From contig NZ_JPOO01000003.1 in assembly GCF_000733925.1 (NCBI RefSeq), positions 2,170,001-2,234,000 of the forward strand: a DNA stretch of 64,000 nucleotides, read 5' to 3'. Below, one piece after another: positions 28,183 through 38,028 of the stretch (the first letter of the stretch is position 1; every line of letters begins with the position of its first letter). The notes beneath the pieces were generated by a model. That model had not been told where the DNA came from. It ran no database searches and was given only the letters and a program-made list of their open reading frames with translations. Source of the stretch: Arenibacter algicola. Lineage in GTDB: Bacteria; Bacteroidota; Bacteroidia; Flavobacteriales; Flavobacteriaceae. Position numbers and translations under genes: made by a program.

Positions 28183-31100
28183 TTAAAAAGTTACGTTAAA
28201 TCCTAATGTGTATGTTCTGGGTCTTGGGAAGGCACTATAGTCTATACCCGCAATAGGCAGACCATTTAATAGGGCAGCACTTGCAGGCGCCACACTCACC
28301 TCTGGATCAAGACCGGAATAATCTGTAATCACAAAAAGGTTCTGACCTGTAAGACTAAGTCTCATAGACTTGAACAAGCCATCCTTTAAGGGAACATCAT
28401 ACGAAATGGAAGCTGTTTGCAGTCTCACAAAATCTCCTTTCTCCAAGAATCTTGTAGAAACCGAAGCTTCTGCAAATCTGCCTTCCTGTCCTGCCAATTC
28501 CACCACATTCTGGGTTACATTATTACCACTCCCAATGGCACCTCCCGTAAAAAAGGCGTTGGCGGTGTTATTATAAATGTAGTTGCCAAACTGACCATTA
28601 AAATACATGGAGGCCGACCAGTTTTTATAATTCGCAGAGGTAGAGAAACCTCCTGTGAAATCCGGTAATGCACTTTTACCCACGAACTGTTGGTTATCCA
28701 CCCCGCCTTCATGTACTGGGTTACCGTTAGCATCGAAGCCTGTAAACTCCCTTAAATAAAAGGAATACAAGGGTTGTCCTGAGGCCAAGCGTTGGGCGAA
28801 AGCGTTGGATAGACCGGCGCCACGAATGGTTCCTGCGGCAATCTCTCCATCGAAATCTGTAATTTCATTTTTATTATATGCTACATTAAACCCAGCAGTC
28901 CAACTGTAGTCTTCTCCTTGTAAAATATCGTAATTTAGGGAGAATTCAGCTCCTTGATTCAACACAACGGCATCCAAATTCTGGAAAAAAGTAGGCTGAG
29001 GGGAAGGTTGTGCTGCCTCTATATTAAGCAGTAAGTCCCTAGTCTCCTTACGATATACATCAATCGATCCGTTAAAGCGATCATTGGCAAACCCAAAATC
29101 CAAACCTACGTTATATTGGGTAGTCTCCTCCCACTTTAAATCGGGGTTGGCAAACTCCACGGTTGAAATACCAGGAACGTTAACGGCCCCTCCATCACTT
29201 ATATTTGGATCACCGTTGGTAGTAGTGGAATATCTTTCCCTACGAGCGAAACGACCATATCCCAAACCATCCTGGTTACCTGTAATACCATAACTCAACC
29301 TAAGTTTTAAGGTAGACATGGCATCGCCCATAAAATCTTCTTCATTTATCTTCCAACCAAAAGCTGCGGATGGAAAAATACCATATCGGTTATTTTCACC
29401 AAAACGAGAAGAACCATCGGCCCTTACCGTTGCCGTAAACAGATACTTACTAGCTATACTATAATTGGCCCTGGCAAAAAAGGATTGCAACTCGTCCGTA
29501 TTATCAAAAGTATTGGTAAAAATAGATTTTACTGGAATGGTAATCTCCCCAAGGCGATCTGAAACCGGCTCTGGAAAAAGTCTGTTTACAAAAAGATCGG
29601 CATCACCACCAGAAGAATAACCATATTGCTGGTAAGAGCCAGAAATCATGGATTCAATCTTGCTGGCCGCGTCAGTTAAATTCCTGGCCATGCTGTTCAA
29701 ATTGGTTGTGGAATAACCCCAACCTTCAACATTTCTACCTTGGGTATTGAAATCCTGATAGGAGAAACCTCCCAGCACATCCAGTACCGAATTATCGAAT
29801 TCTTTTTTGTAAGACAATGTCAATTCCAATAACCTATTCTCCAAATCAAGGTCGTTTATGGTACCTCTACCATTACCACCGGCACCACGGCCTACATTAA
29901 AGGATTTACTCCCCAATTCAGCTTCACGTGTAGAATTGGATTTATCGTAACCTACGGTAGCTTTGGCCGTCAAGTCTTCAACAATATCATATGAGGCCGA
30001 AAAATTGATCAGAAAACGATCTGTATAGGTTAAACTCTGCCAGTTCTCCAACAAGTTTAATGGGTTGATCCTATCCCCTGGGTTGAAGCTACTGCTAGCA
30101 GGCCAGGTAGGATTGGCAGAATAAGCTGCACCCAGCATATCCCCAGTAGATCCAGCACTACCACTCAATGGCGGTGCCTCGTCATTTACCCTTGAAAGGG
30201 TAGTTTGCAAATCCAACCTTAACTTATCGTCAAAAACTCTTTGGGAAAGATTAATTCTACCAGTAACCCTCTCCTGTGAGGATTTTGGTACAATCCCAAA
30301 TTGTTTCCCATAGTTGAATGTAGCCCTCACATTACCCGATCCATAATTTTGGGAGTAGGCAAGGTTGTTATTGGTAGAAGATGAATTTCTAGTTACCAAT
30401 GATTGCCAATCCGTGTCATTCCCCAAATCGGTAGCAGTTCCTCCAAAGGCAGAAACAGCAGATAGGAATTCGCTCCTATTCAATAAATCGAAATCATTGG
30501 CGGGGGAAGAAAAACTTAGATCGGAAGAAAACTCCCAAGTACCTCCCTGTGCTCCGCCTTTACCGCTCTTGGTAGTAATGATAACCACCCCATTGGCACC
30601 TCTGGAACCATAAATAGCAGTTGATGATGCATCCTTTAAGATACTCATGCTCTCAATATCATTTGGATTCAAAAAGCTTAGCGGGTTTCTCGCCGAACTA
30701 GATCCTACACCAATATCCGTACCTTCAGAAGAACTGCCTCCAGAAGGAAGTGGAACACCATCGACCACGAACAAGGGATCGTTATTGGATCTAACCGAAG
30801 AAGTACCCCTAATCCTGATAGCAACACCAGAACCAGGCTCACCACTTCCTTGGGAAATTTGAACCCCAGCGGTTTTACCCTGAATCAATTGTTCGGGAGA
30901 CGAAATAACCCCTCCGTTAAAATCCTCGGAAGTTACTGCGGAAACAGCACCGGTAGCATCCTTAACAGTTGTAGTACCATAACCAATGATCACTACTTCC
31001 TGCAAGGCCTGTGCATCTTCTTCCATCATAATATTTAAAGTGGTCTGGTTACCTACTGCCACCTCCTGTGTTTTGTAGCCGATATAGCTAAAAACAAGGA

Positions 31101-31305
31101 TGGCACTTGCATCCACATCACTTATGGTAAAATTACCATCAAAATCCGTTTGTGCGCCAGTGGTAGTTCCCTTTACCACGACACTGGCTCCCGGTAAGGG
31201 GCCACTGGAATCAGATACAGTACCTGACACCTCTTGAGCTGAAGCTAATCCAAAACACAAAAATGTTCCAAATAGCAAAAAGCTTTTAAGTAATTTAAGC
31301 TTCAT
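28183..31305 (-). CDS. SusC/RagA-family TonB-dependent outer membrane receptor
   Basis: The protein has 1040 residues. A signal peptide ending SAQE is followed by a carboxypeptidase-regulatory-like domain (VSGTVSDSSGPLPGASVVVK to about residue 95), a TonB box region (LQEVVIIGYG, about 101-110), the plug with IRIRGTSSVRSNNDPLFVVD, and a large beta-barrel that ends PRPRTYTLGFNVTF. There is no N-terminal STN domain, so it is probably not an anti-sigma-coupled receptor. With the SusD lipoprotein it imports oligosaccharides in a TonB-driven way. The neighbouring LacI, GH65 and GH13 genes point to maltose or maltodextrins. The leader to the divergent regulator is about 440 bases and holds an operator-like palindrome. 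Confidence 0.95.
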   Translation of the reverse strand: MKLKLLKSFLLFGTFLCFGLASAQEVSGTVSDSSGPLPGASVVVKGTTTGAQTDFDGNFTISDVDASAILVFSYIGYKTQEVAVGNQTTLNIMMEEDAQALQEVVIIGYGTTTVKDATGAVSAVTSEDFNGGVISSPEQLIQGKTAGVQISQGSGEPGSGVAIRIRGTSSVRSNNDPLFVVDGVPLPSGGSSSEGTDIGVGSSSARNPLSFLNPNDIESMSILKDASSTAIYGSRGANGVVIITTKSGKGGAQGGTWEFSSDLSFSSPANDFDLLNRSEFLSAVSAFGGTATDLGNDTDWQSLVTRNSSSTNNNLAYSQNYGSGNVRATFNYGKQFGIVPKSSQERVTGRINLSQRVFDDKLRLDLQTTLSRVNDEAPPLSGSAGSTGDMLGAAYSANPTWPASSSFNPGDRINPLNLLENWQSLTYTDRFLINFSASYDIVEDLTAKATVGYDKSNSTREAELGSKSFNVGRGAGGNGRGTINDLDLENRLLELTLSYKKEFDNSVLDVLGGFSYQDFNTQGRNVEGWGYSTTNLNSMARNLTDAASKIESMISGSYQQYGYSSGGDADLFVNRLFPEPVSDRLGEITIPVKSIFTNTFDNTDELQSFFARANYSIASKYLFTATVRADGSSRFGENNRYGIFPSAAFGWKINEEDFMGDAMSTLKLRLSYGITGNQDGLGYGRFARRERYSTTTNGDPNISDGGAVNVPGISTVEFANPDLKWEETTQYNVGLDFGFANDRFNGSIDVYRKETRDLLLNIEAAQPSPQPTFFQNLDAVVLNQGAEFSLNYDILQGEDYSWTAGFNVAYNKNEITDFDGEIAAGTIRGAGLSNAFAQRLASGQPLYSFYLREFTGFDANGNPVHEGGVDNQQFVGKSALPDFTGGFSTSANYKNWSASMYFNGQFGNYIYNNTANAFFTGGAIGSGNNVTQNVVELAGQEGRFAEASVSTRFLEKGDFVRLQTASISYDVPLKDGLFKSMRLSLTGQNLFVITDYSGLDPEVSVAPASAALLNGLPIAGIDYSAFPRPRTYTLGFNVTF

Positions 31306-31318
31306 ACATTGTTAGTTT

Positions 31319-31370
31319 TAATTGAGTTAAATAATTGATAGTTGTAATTGAGTTTAATAGTAATTGAGTT
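31319..31370. repeat. Three direct repeats upstream of the susC-like start
   Basis: TAATTGAGTT occurs exactly three times, at 31319, 31345 and 31361, in the leader of the SusC gene. They lie between the start codon and the operator-like palindrome, so they would be in the transcript leader or near the promoter. The role is unknown. Confidence 0.6.
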
Positions 31371-31460
31371 CAATATGTCATAAAATTTACCTTTCCATTA
31401 TCGAAGATAAATAATAAAAAGTCGATTTATTGTGATATTTCTATTTTTAACGTCTAAAAT

Positions 31461-31482
31461 TTAACTAAAACGTTTTCGTTAT
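31461..31482. promoter_or_regulatory. Candidate LacI-family operator
   Basis: The half TTAACTAAAAC is followed directly by GTTTTCGTTAT. Nine of eleven positions are symmetrical around a central CG, with a perfect core AAAACGTTTT. A central CpG palindrome of this size is the usual form of LacI/GalR-family operators. It lies between the SusC gene and the divergent LacI gene. Confidence 0.55.
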
Positions 31483-31602
31483 ATTTCGTTCTTTCCAGTT
31501 TAAAATAAAAAGCAAAACAACCTACCATTGCCCCTTTGGTGATGTATCAATTGTTTAATATTGTACGAATATACACCATTTTTTATTTCAATGGTATTTT
31601 GA

Positions 31603-31635
31603 CAAAAATATGTACTATTTAAACAAATGCTCAAA
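31603..31635 (-). promoter_or_regulatory. Possible promoter for the susC-susD genes
   Basis: On the minus strand TTTG (31632-31635) is followed, after 21 bases, by TATTTTTG (31603-31610), a fit to the Bacteroidota TTTG/TAnnTTTG promoter form. It would start a leader of about 290 bases that runs over the operator-like palindrome, so a bound repressor could block it. The match is weak by itself. Confidence 0.3.
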
Positions 31636-31694
31636 ATAGATTTCAATCCTTAGCTGAATATACTATTTTTACATCTTGTTATTTAATATTCCAA

Positions 31695-31723
31695 TTTGTG
31701 CCTAAGGAGTACAAATACTTTTG
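31695..31723 (+). promoter_or_regulatory. Promoter of the LacI-family regulator
   Basis: TTTG (31695-31698), 17 bases, then TACTTTTG (31716-31723) fits the Bacteroidota TTTG-N17to23-TAnnTTTG promoter. The expected transcript start is about 15 bases before the TTG start codon. Confidence 0.5.
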
Positions 31724-31744
31724 TGTTTTTAGTAGTATATTCAC

Positions 31745-32782
31745 TTGAAAAAAAATTCACCTTTGAAAAGAAAAATCACCCTCAAACATATTGCAAGGGA
31801 ATTAGGGGTTTCCATTTCTACGGTTTCCAAAGCATTGAAAAATAGTGAGGAAATTGGATCGGACACAAAAGAGAAGGTCCAGGCTTTTGCCAAGTTATAC
31901 AATTACAAGCCCAACAATATTGCTATCAGTTTAAAAAACAAGCGGACTAAAAATATTGGGGTCATTATTCCGGATATTGTACATCATTTTTTTACCACAG
32001 TTTTCAGGGGAATTGAAAAATACGCCAATGCCAAAGGCTATAATGTCATCGTCTGTGTCTCCGATGAATCTTTCGACAAGGAGGTTATAAATATGGAACT
32101 GCTTGCCAATGGGAGTATAGACGGGTTTATTATGGCCCTTTCTTCCGGTACACAATTGAAGAACGACTACAACCATTTAAAGGAGGTTACCGAACAGGGC
32201 ATACCCTTGGTATTATTTGATCGTGTTGCCGAAGATATAAAATGCGACAAGGTAATCATCAATGATAAAAAGGGTGCATATAACGCAGTAACCAAATTTA
32301 TAAAGGACGGCAGGAAAAGAATAGCCCTAATTACTTCTGAGGACTACATAAGTGTAAGCAGGGAAAGAGCTGCGGGGTATAAGGAAGCATTGTCCGACAA
32401 TGGCATAGAATACAATGAAGATCTGATATTAAAATTTCCTTCCATGGAAATCAATGAAAACACCATTGAAGATTTCTTTGAAAGGGAAAAAGTAGACGCC
32501 GTGTTGAGCGTAAATGAAATATTTGCCATTCACAGTATGCGCTATGTACAAAGTAAAGGCTTAAAAATTCCTGAGGATATTTCCTTTATTGGTTTTACAG
32601 ATGGGCTTCTCTCTAAATATGCCTCCCCTGGACTTACCGCTATTGCCCAACACGGTGAACAAATGGGAGAAATAGCGGCAGAAATTCTTATAGACAAGGT
32701 AGAAAACGATATGGAGGAAGAAACCTATGTTACAAGGGTTTTGGAACCCACCATGATAGAACGCGGATCAACCGTTAATTAG
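31745..32782 (+). CDS. LacI-family transcriptional regulator
   Basis: The 345-residue protein uses a TTG start; no ATG exists before the HTH. The N-terminal helix-turn-helix and hinge read TLKHIARELGVSISTVSKAL and YNYKPNNIAISLKNKRT, the standard LacI pattern. The rest is a periplasmic-binding-protein-like sugar-sensing domain (NIGVIIPDIVHHFFTTVFRG, LLANGSIDGFIMALSSG, ISFIGFTDGLLSKYASPGLT). It is divergent from susC and upstream of pgmB, GH65 and GH13, so it probably regulates both arms by binding the palindrome at 31461-31482. Whether it represses or activates cannot be read from the sequence. Confidence 0.92.
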   Translation: MKKNSPLKRKITLKHIARELGVSISTVSKALKNSEEIGSDTKEKVQAFAKLYNYKPNNIAISLKNKRTKNIGVIIPDIVHHFFTTVFRGIEKYANAKGYNVIVCVSDESFDKEVINMELLANGSIDGFIMALSSGTQLKNDYNHLKEVTEQGIPLVLFDRVAEDIKCDKVIINDKKGAYNAVTKFIKDGRKRIALITSEDYISVSRERAAGYKEALSDNGIEYNEDLILKFPSMEINENTIEDFFEREKVDAVLSVNEIFAIHSMRYVQSKGLKIPEDISFIGFTDGLLSKYASPGLTAIAQHGEQMGEIAAEILIDKVENDMEEETYVTRVLEPTMIERGSTVN

Positions 32783-32941
32783 GAACCAAACACTTAGTTG
32801 CAAGACCAAAATTATCCATTTACTGCAGGAAATTTGGCAACATTGCCCTTAAGCCCATATACTGCCCACCTAAGGTCATTTTCCCTACATTAAACATTAC
32901 TTTTTATGGGCCGACCAAATTTTAATTAATATCTTAAACCA

Positions 32942-33604
32942 ATGAAGAAAACTGGATTTATATTTGATTTGGATGGTGTTATTGTGGATACTGCCAAATA
33001 CCATTACCTGGCCTGGAAAAAATTGGCCAATGAATTGGGCTTTGAATTTACGCAAGAGCAAAATGAACTATTTAAAGGGGTAAGTCGCAAAAGATGCCTG
33101 GAAATCCTATTGGAAATTGGGAAAATCAAGGCATCACAAGAACAGTTCAACAGATGGTTGGTGGAGAAGAATGAGGATTATTTATCACTAATAGAAAAAA
33201 TGGACGCATCGGAAATATTGCCCGATGTACAAAGGGTACTGAAGTTCCTTAAAAAGCACAACATGCCAATAGCCTTGGGGTCTGCCAGCAAAAATGCCCG
33301 TCCAATTTTGGAAAAAGTAAACCTAATGGATTATTTTGATGCCATTGTAGATGGCACACAAGTAACCAAGGCCAAGCCCGATCCCGAAGTTTTTTTGTTG
33401 GCCGCAGTACAAATGGGCGTAAATCCCAAGGAATGCGTAGTCTTTGAAGATGCGGTTGCCGGAATAGAGGCCGCTAACAATGCAGGAATGTTAAGCATAG
33501 GCATTGGAGAAGAAAAAGTGCTTTCCGAGGCAAAATTTGTGTTCGCAGATTTCACTGAAATGGATGATAATTTCCTAAATCGGCTATTAGCACAAACTCC
33601 GTGA
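32942..33604 (+). CDS. pgmB: Beta-phosphoglucomutase (HAD family)
   Basis: The 220-residue protein has the HAD motif FDLDGVIVD (Asp9 nucleophile, Asp11 acid/base), a cap domain with FKGVSRKRCLEILLE, motif II ALGSASKNA, and motif III/IV KPDPEVFLLAA and VFEDAVAGIEAA. The SASKN segment and cap are those of beta-phosphoglucomutases, which convert beta-glucose-1-phosphate to glucose-6-phosphate. The GH65 phosphorylase next to it would supply that substrate. It has a cytosolic sequence with no signal peptide. Confidence 0.92.
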   Translation: MKKTGFIFDLDGVIVDTAKYHYLAWKKLANELGFEFTQEQNELFKGVSRKRCLEILLEIGKIKASQEQFNRWLVEKNEDYLSLIEKMDASEILPDVQRVLKFLKKHNMPIALGSASKNARPILEKVNLMDYFDAIVDGTQVTKAKPDPEVFLLAAVQMGVNPKECVVFEDAVAGIEAANNAGMLSIGIGEEKVLSEAKFVFADFTEMDDNFLNRLLAQTP

Positions 33605-33702
33605 CGAACATTCACAATAATTAATTAATTTGGTGTCTTTCTATTTGGAATCTGATATTGATCAACAAAACCCCATTGAGATAACCGAGAAACACTAGCA
33701 CA

Positions 33703-36018
33703 ATGAATCAAGATTATATAAAGCCCGATAACTGGTCTATCATAGAAGAAGGATTTGAAAAAGAAAGAGTAAAATCCTCGGAAAGTTTATTCAGTCTTGG
33801 AAACGGTGCTATGGGGCAACGCGCCAATTTTGAAGAAAAATACACTGGTCCTACTTTTCAAGGTAGTTATATTGGTGGGGTGTATTACCCGGATAAAACA
33901 CGGGTAGGCTGGTGGAAAAACGGCTATCCGGAATATTTTGCCAAGGTATTGAACGCTCCTAACTGGATCGGCATCAATGTTCTTGTCAATGGAGAGACCT
34001 TAGATCTGAATACCTGTAAAAATGTACAGAATTTTCGCAGGGAATTAAACATGCAGGAAGGTTGGTATACGCGGAGCTTTATGGCTACTTTGCCCAATGA
34101 TACCACTATAGAGGTATTGATTACCCGTTTCCTTAGTTTGGACCATGATGAAGTTGGCGCCATTAAATACCAAATTAGGGCCATAAACCAAGATAGCTCT
34201 ATGGCCTTCCACCCCTATCTAGATAGTGGAATTACCAATGAGGATACCAATTGGGACGACCAATTTTGGAACACCACAGGGGTTACAACGGAAGGTTCCC
34301 AAGCCTTTATTGAGGCACATACCATGAAGACCAACTTCGCTACCTGTACTTTTATGGAATCCAGATTGTACCATAATAACGAAATGGTAACGGAAAAACC
34401 CTTGGAAGCTTTATCAGATACTACCGCAGTACATCACTTTAAAAAGGATATTAAAAAGGGAGACACCCTTACACTTGTAAAATTTGGGGGCTATACGGTT
34501 TCTACCAATCATAAGCCCAGTGAACTGGTATCGGCTGCCAAAGAAGCTTTGCAAAAGGTAATCGAAATAGGATTTGAGGCTTTGTTGGAGCAACAAAAGA
34601 AATCCTGGGCCAAAATCTGGGAAATGAGCGACATTACCATTGAGGGCGATGTAAAGGCACAACAGGGAATTCGCTTCAATATTTTTCATTTAAACCAAAC
34701 CTATCTGGGCAAGGATTCCAGACTTAATATTGGCCCAAAGGGATTTACCGGGGAAAAATACGGCGGAAGTACCTACTGGGATACCGAGGCCTATTGTATT
34801 CCCTTTTACATGGCCACCAAAAATAAAAAGGTGGCAAGAAACTTATTGACATACAGGTACAACCATTTGGAAAAGGCCATTGAAAATGCCAGAAAATTAG
34901 GTTTTGTAAATGGAGCGGCCCTATATCCCATGGTAACCATGAACGGCGAGGAGTGCCATAACGAATGGGAAATAACTTTTGAGGAAATACATCGTAATGG
35001 GGCCATAGCCTTTGCCATTTATAACTATTACCGCTTTACAAGTGATTATACCTATATCCCGGAAATGGGGCTGGAGGTCTTGATCGGAATTGCCCGCTTT
35101 TGGCATCAAAGAGCCACATTTTCTACCCAAAAGAACAAATATGTAATTCTTGGGGTCACCGGTCCCAATGAATACGAAAACAATGTAAACAATAACTTTT
35201 ACACCAATTATATTGCAAAGTGGTGCATTAATTATACGTTGCAGGAACTACAAAAAGTTAAGGATGGCTATCCGGATGATTACCACAGAATAATAGGAGT
35301 GACCAAACTTTCAGAAAATGAGACCGAGGATTGGGCCAAGGTGGCGAAAAAAATGTACTTCCCCTTCGATGAAAAATTGGGCATTTATTTGCAGCAAGAT
35401 GGCTTTTTGGACAAAGAGCTTATCCCTGTGAAGAAATTAAATCAAAAAGAGCGCCCTATAAACCAAAAATGGAGTTGGGATAGGATTTTAAGGTCCCCAT
35501 ACATAAAACAGGCAGATACCCTTCAGGGATTTTATTTCTTTGAAGACCATTTTACTACGGAAGAATTGGAAAAACACTTCGATTTTTACGAACCTTTTAC
35601 CGTACATGAATCTTCGTTATCACCATGTGTCCATAGTATTCAGGCTGCAAAGCTGAACAGAATGGACCAGGCATATGCTTTTTATCTGAGAACTTCCAGA
35701 TTGGATCTAGACGATTATAATAAGGAAGTAAAAGAAGGACTCCATATTACCTCCATGGCCGGTACCTGGATGAGCATAGTGGAAGGTTTTGGAGGTATGC
35801 GGATATTGGAAGACAAACTATCCTTTACCCCAAGAATACCAAAGCAATGGAAATCCTATTCCTTCAAGGTAAATTTCAGGAATAGAATTCTCAAGGTAAA
35901 GGTTACGGAAAACGAAACCACATTTGACCTGGAAGGTACGGACGAGATGTCTATTCGGGTAAATGGAAAACGTGTGGTGTTGACTGCTGGCCAGAAAACT
36001 TATTCCTTGGTCAACTAA
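33703..36018 (+). CDS. GH65 disaccharide phosphorylase (maltose phosphorylase-like)
   Basis: The 771-residue protein has the GH65 layout: N-terminal beta-sandwich, a linker, an (alpha/alpha)6 barrel and a small C-terminal sheet. The barrel holds KYGGSTYWDTEAYCIPFYM, NGEECHNEWEITFEEIHRNG and VTGPNEYENNVNNNFYTN; the Glu490 of GPNEYEN is the predicted general acid. HESSLSPCVHS later in the barrel belongs to the phosphate-binding region. Inverting GH65 phosphorylases split maltose (or trehalose, kojibiose) into glucose and beta-glucose-1-phosphate. Maltose is the best guess because of the GH13 and SusCD neighbours. It is cytoplasmic, and is followed by 202 bases before GH13. Confidence 0.9.
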   Translation: MNQDYIKPDNWSIIEEGFEKERVKSSESLFSLGNGAMGQRANFEEKYTGPTFQGSYIGGVYYPDKTRVGWWKNGYPEYFAKVLNAPNWIGINVLVNGETLDLNTCKNVQNFRRELNMQEGWYTRSFMATLPNDTTIEVLITRFLSLDHDEVGAIKYQIRAINQDSSMAFHPYLDSGITNEDTNWDDQFWNTTGVTTEGSQAFIEAHTMKTNFATCTFMESRLYHNNEMVTEKPLEALSDTTAVHHFKKDIKKGDTLTLVKFGGYTVSTNHKPSELVSAAKEALQKVIEIGFEALLEQQKKSWAKIWEMSDITIEGDVKAQQGIRFNIFHLNQTYLGKDSRLNIGPKGFTGEKYGGSTYWDTEAYCIPFYMATKNKKVARNLLTYRYNHLEKAIENARKLGFVNGAALYPMVTMNGEECHNEWEITFEEIHRNGAIAFAIYNYYRFTSDYTYIPEMGLEVLIGIARFWHQRATFSTQKNKYVILGVTGPNEYENNVNNNFYTNYIAKWCINYTLQELQKVKDGYPDDYHRIIGVTKLSENETEDWAKVAKKMYFPFDEKLGIYLQQDGFLDKELIPVKKLNQKERPINQKWSWDRILRSPYIKQADTLQGFYFFEDHFTTEELEKHFDFYEPFTVHESSLSPCVHSIQAAKLNRMDQAYAFYLRTSRLDLDDYNKEVKEGLHITSMAGTWMSIVEGFGGMRILEDKLSFTPRIPKQWKSYSFKVNFRNRILKVKVTENETTFDLEGTDEMSIRVNGKRVVLTAGQKTYSLVN

Positions 36019-36220
36019 GTTCTCCGTAGTACCAAGAGCCCCTAAAAATTAAAAAATTCGGATTATTTTTTAAGAAACTTTAAATATTATAGCCAAAAGT
36101 TGCTCCCAGTTAAAAATTTTTGACAAAATTGACTCTAATTCCAAAAACAAGTATCATTATTGCACTGAAAAGCTAAGCAGCACATAGGTTAGGCTTTTTG
36201 TTCCGAAAAGAAAGCACAAA

Positions 36221-38011
36221 ATGAAAGAGACCACTGAAATTAGAAAAACAGTTGTTTATCAAGTATTTACCAGATTGTTCGGGAATACCAATACCACCAA
36301 TAAACCATGGGGGACCATTGAGGAAAATGGAGTGGGCAAATTTAGTGACTTTACACCAAAGGCTTTAAAAGAAATCAAGGATCTGGGGGTAAGCCATATT
36401 TGGTATACGGGTATACCCCATCATGCCCTTATAAGGGATTATACCGCATACGGCATCTCCAATGACGACCCGGATATTGTTAAGGGCAGGGCGGGTTCGC
36501 CATATGCCGTTAAGGATTACTACAGCGTTAACCCCGATTTGGCCAATGATCCGAACAATAGAAATCAGGAATTCAAGGAACTGTTAACAAGAAGCCATAA
36601 GGCGGGCCTAAAAGTTATCATAGATATAGTTCCCAACCATATTGCCAGAAAATACGAAGGGAAAAACAACCCCAAAGGGGTGGTGGATTTTGGCGCCAAG
36701 GACAATACCAATGTGGTCTACCACAAAGACAATAATTTTTATTACAATCCAGGGGAATCATTTTCGGTCCCGGATTGGAGGAATGGCTACCTGCCTTTGG
36801 GAGGGGAGAAAAGCAACATGCCCGATGGAAAATATACCGAATCCCCGGCAAAATGGACTGGAAATGGTTCCCGCATGTCCAAACCCGATTTTAATGATTG
36901 GTATGAGACTGTAAAGATCAACTATGGTATTAGCCCGCACGGCCATAGGGATTTTACCACGCTGCCAGAAGATTTTGGCCATAAAAGCTTTTCTGAACAT
37001 TTTGAATTCTGGAAAAACAAAGAAGTGCCAGATTCCTGGATAAAATTTAGGGATATTGCCCTGTACTGGTTGGACGAAGGAGTGGACGGATTTCGTTATG
37101 ATATGGCCGAAATGGTTCCTGTAGAATTCTGGAGCTTCATGAACTCGTCCATAAAAATGAAAAACCCGGATGCATTTTTAATGGCGGAAGTCTATAATCC
37201 ACAGCTGTACAGGGATTATATATTTAAAGGAAAAATGGACTATCTCTACGACAAGGTAGAGTTCTATGACTCCTTAAAGCACATTATGCAGGGACACGGG
37301 TGGACAGACCATATCCCTGTGGTACAAAACGGACTCATGGATATTGAGCACCAAATGCTACATTTTCTGGAAAACCATGACGAGCAGCGTATTGCCTGTC
37401 CAGAATTTTTGGGAAATGCCGAAAAAGCAAAACCTGGTATGGTGGTTTCCGCAACCATAAGTACCTCCCCTACCATGATCTATTTTGGGCAGGAAGTAGG
37501 TGAGCCGGCTGCCGAAAGTCCTGGATTTGGATCCCCAAGTAGAACCTCTATCTTCGATTATGTTGGGGTTCCCCATTTTCAACGCTGGGTAAACAATAAA
37601 AAATTTGATGGAGGGCAATTATCCCCGAAAGAAAAAGAATTAAGGACATTTTACAAGAACTTGCTCAATTTCACCATTAACAGTAGTGCTTTAATGGGAA
37701 AATACAAGGATATTCATTTTTATAACAAAGATCATACGGAATATTATAATCATCGGGTTTTATCATTTGTTAGGTGGTCCAAGAATGAAAAACTCATAAT
37801 TATTTCTAATTTTGATGCTGGTCAAACCTTTGGGTTCGATCTAAAACTACCGAGGGAAATTATTAGGGAATGGGGGTTACAGAATAGCACCTACCTATTT
37901 AAGGACGCATTGTTCAAAGAAAAAGAGTTGTCCCTAAATGTAGATAACGAAATAGGCCATATAAGAATAGATATACAACCCTTGGAATCCTTAATATTAA
38001 GTTTAAATTAG
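36221..38011 (+). CDS. Cytoplasmic GH13 alpha-glucosidase/amylase-like enzyme
   Basis: The 596-residue protein lacks a signal peptide. Conserved GH13 regions are seen: VIIDIVPNH (region I), GFRYDMAE with Asp294 as nucleophile, FLMAEVYNP with Glu323 as acid/base, and ENHDEQR with Asp387 as third acid. The N-terminal part (YQVFTRLFGNTNTTNKPWGT) and the insert with TGIPHHALIRDYTAYGI are typical of a Bacteroidota subfamily found in maltose loci. It should trim maltodextrins in the cytoplasm to products for the GH65 enzyme. Its exact bond specificity is not evident. A GDPD gene follows 17 bases later. Confidence 0.9.
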   Translation: MKETTEIRKTVVYQVFTRLFGNTNTTNKPWGTIEENGVGKFSDFTPKALKEIKDLGVSHIWYTGIPHHALIRDYTAYGISNDDPDIVKGRAGSPYAVKDYYSVNPDLANDPNNRNQEFKELLTRSHKAGLKVIIDIVPNHIARKYEGKNNPKGVVDFGAKDNTNVVYHKDNNFYYNPGESFSVPDWRNGYLPLGGEKSNMPDGKYTESPAKWTGNGSRMSKPDFNDWYETVKINYGISPHGHRDFTTLPEDFGHKSFSEHFEFWKNKEVPDSWIKFRDIALYWLDEGVDGFRYDMAEMVPVEFWSFMNSSIKMKNPDAFLMAEVYNPQLYRDYIFKGKMDYLYDKVEFYDSLKHIMQGHGWTDHIPVVQNGLMDIEHQMLHFLENHDEQRIACPEFLGNAEKAKPGMVVSATISTSPTMIYFGQEVGEPAAESPGFGSPSRTSIFDYVGVPHFQRWVNNKKFDGGQLSPKEKELRTFYKNLLNFTINSSALMGKYKDIHFYNKDHTEYYNHRVLSFVRWSKNEKLIIISNFDAGQTFGFDLKLPREIIREWGLQNSTYLFKDALFKEKELSLNVDNEIGHIRIDIQPLESLILSLN

Positions 38012-38028
38012 ATTTATAGTATTACATT

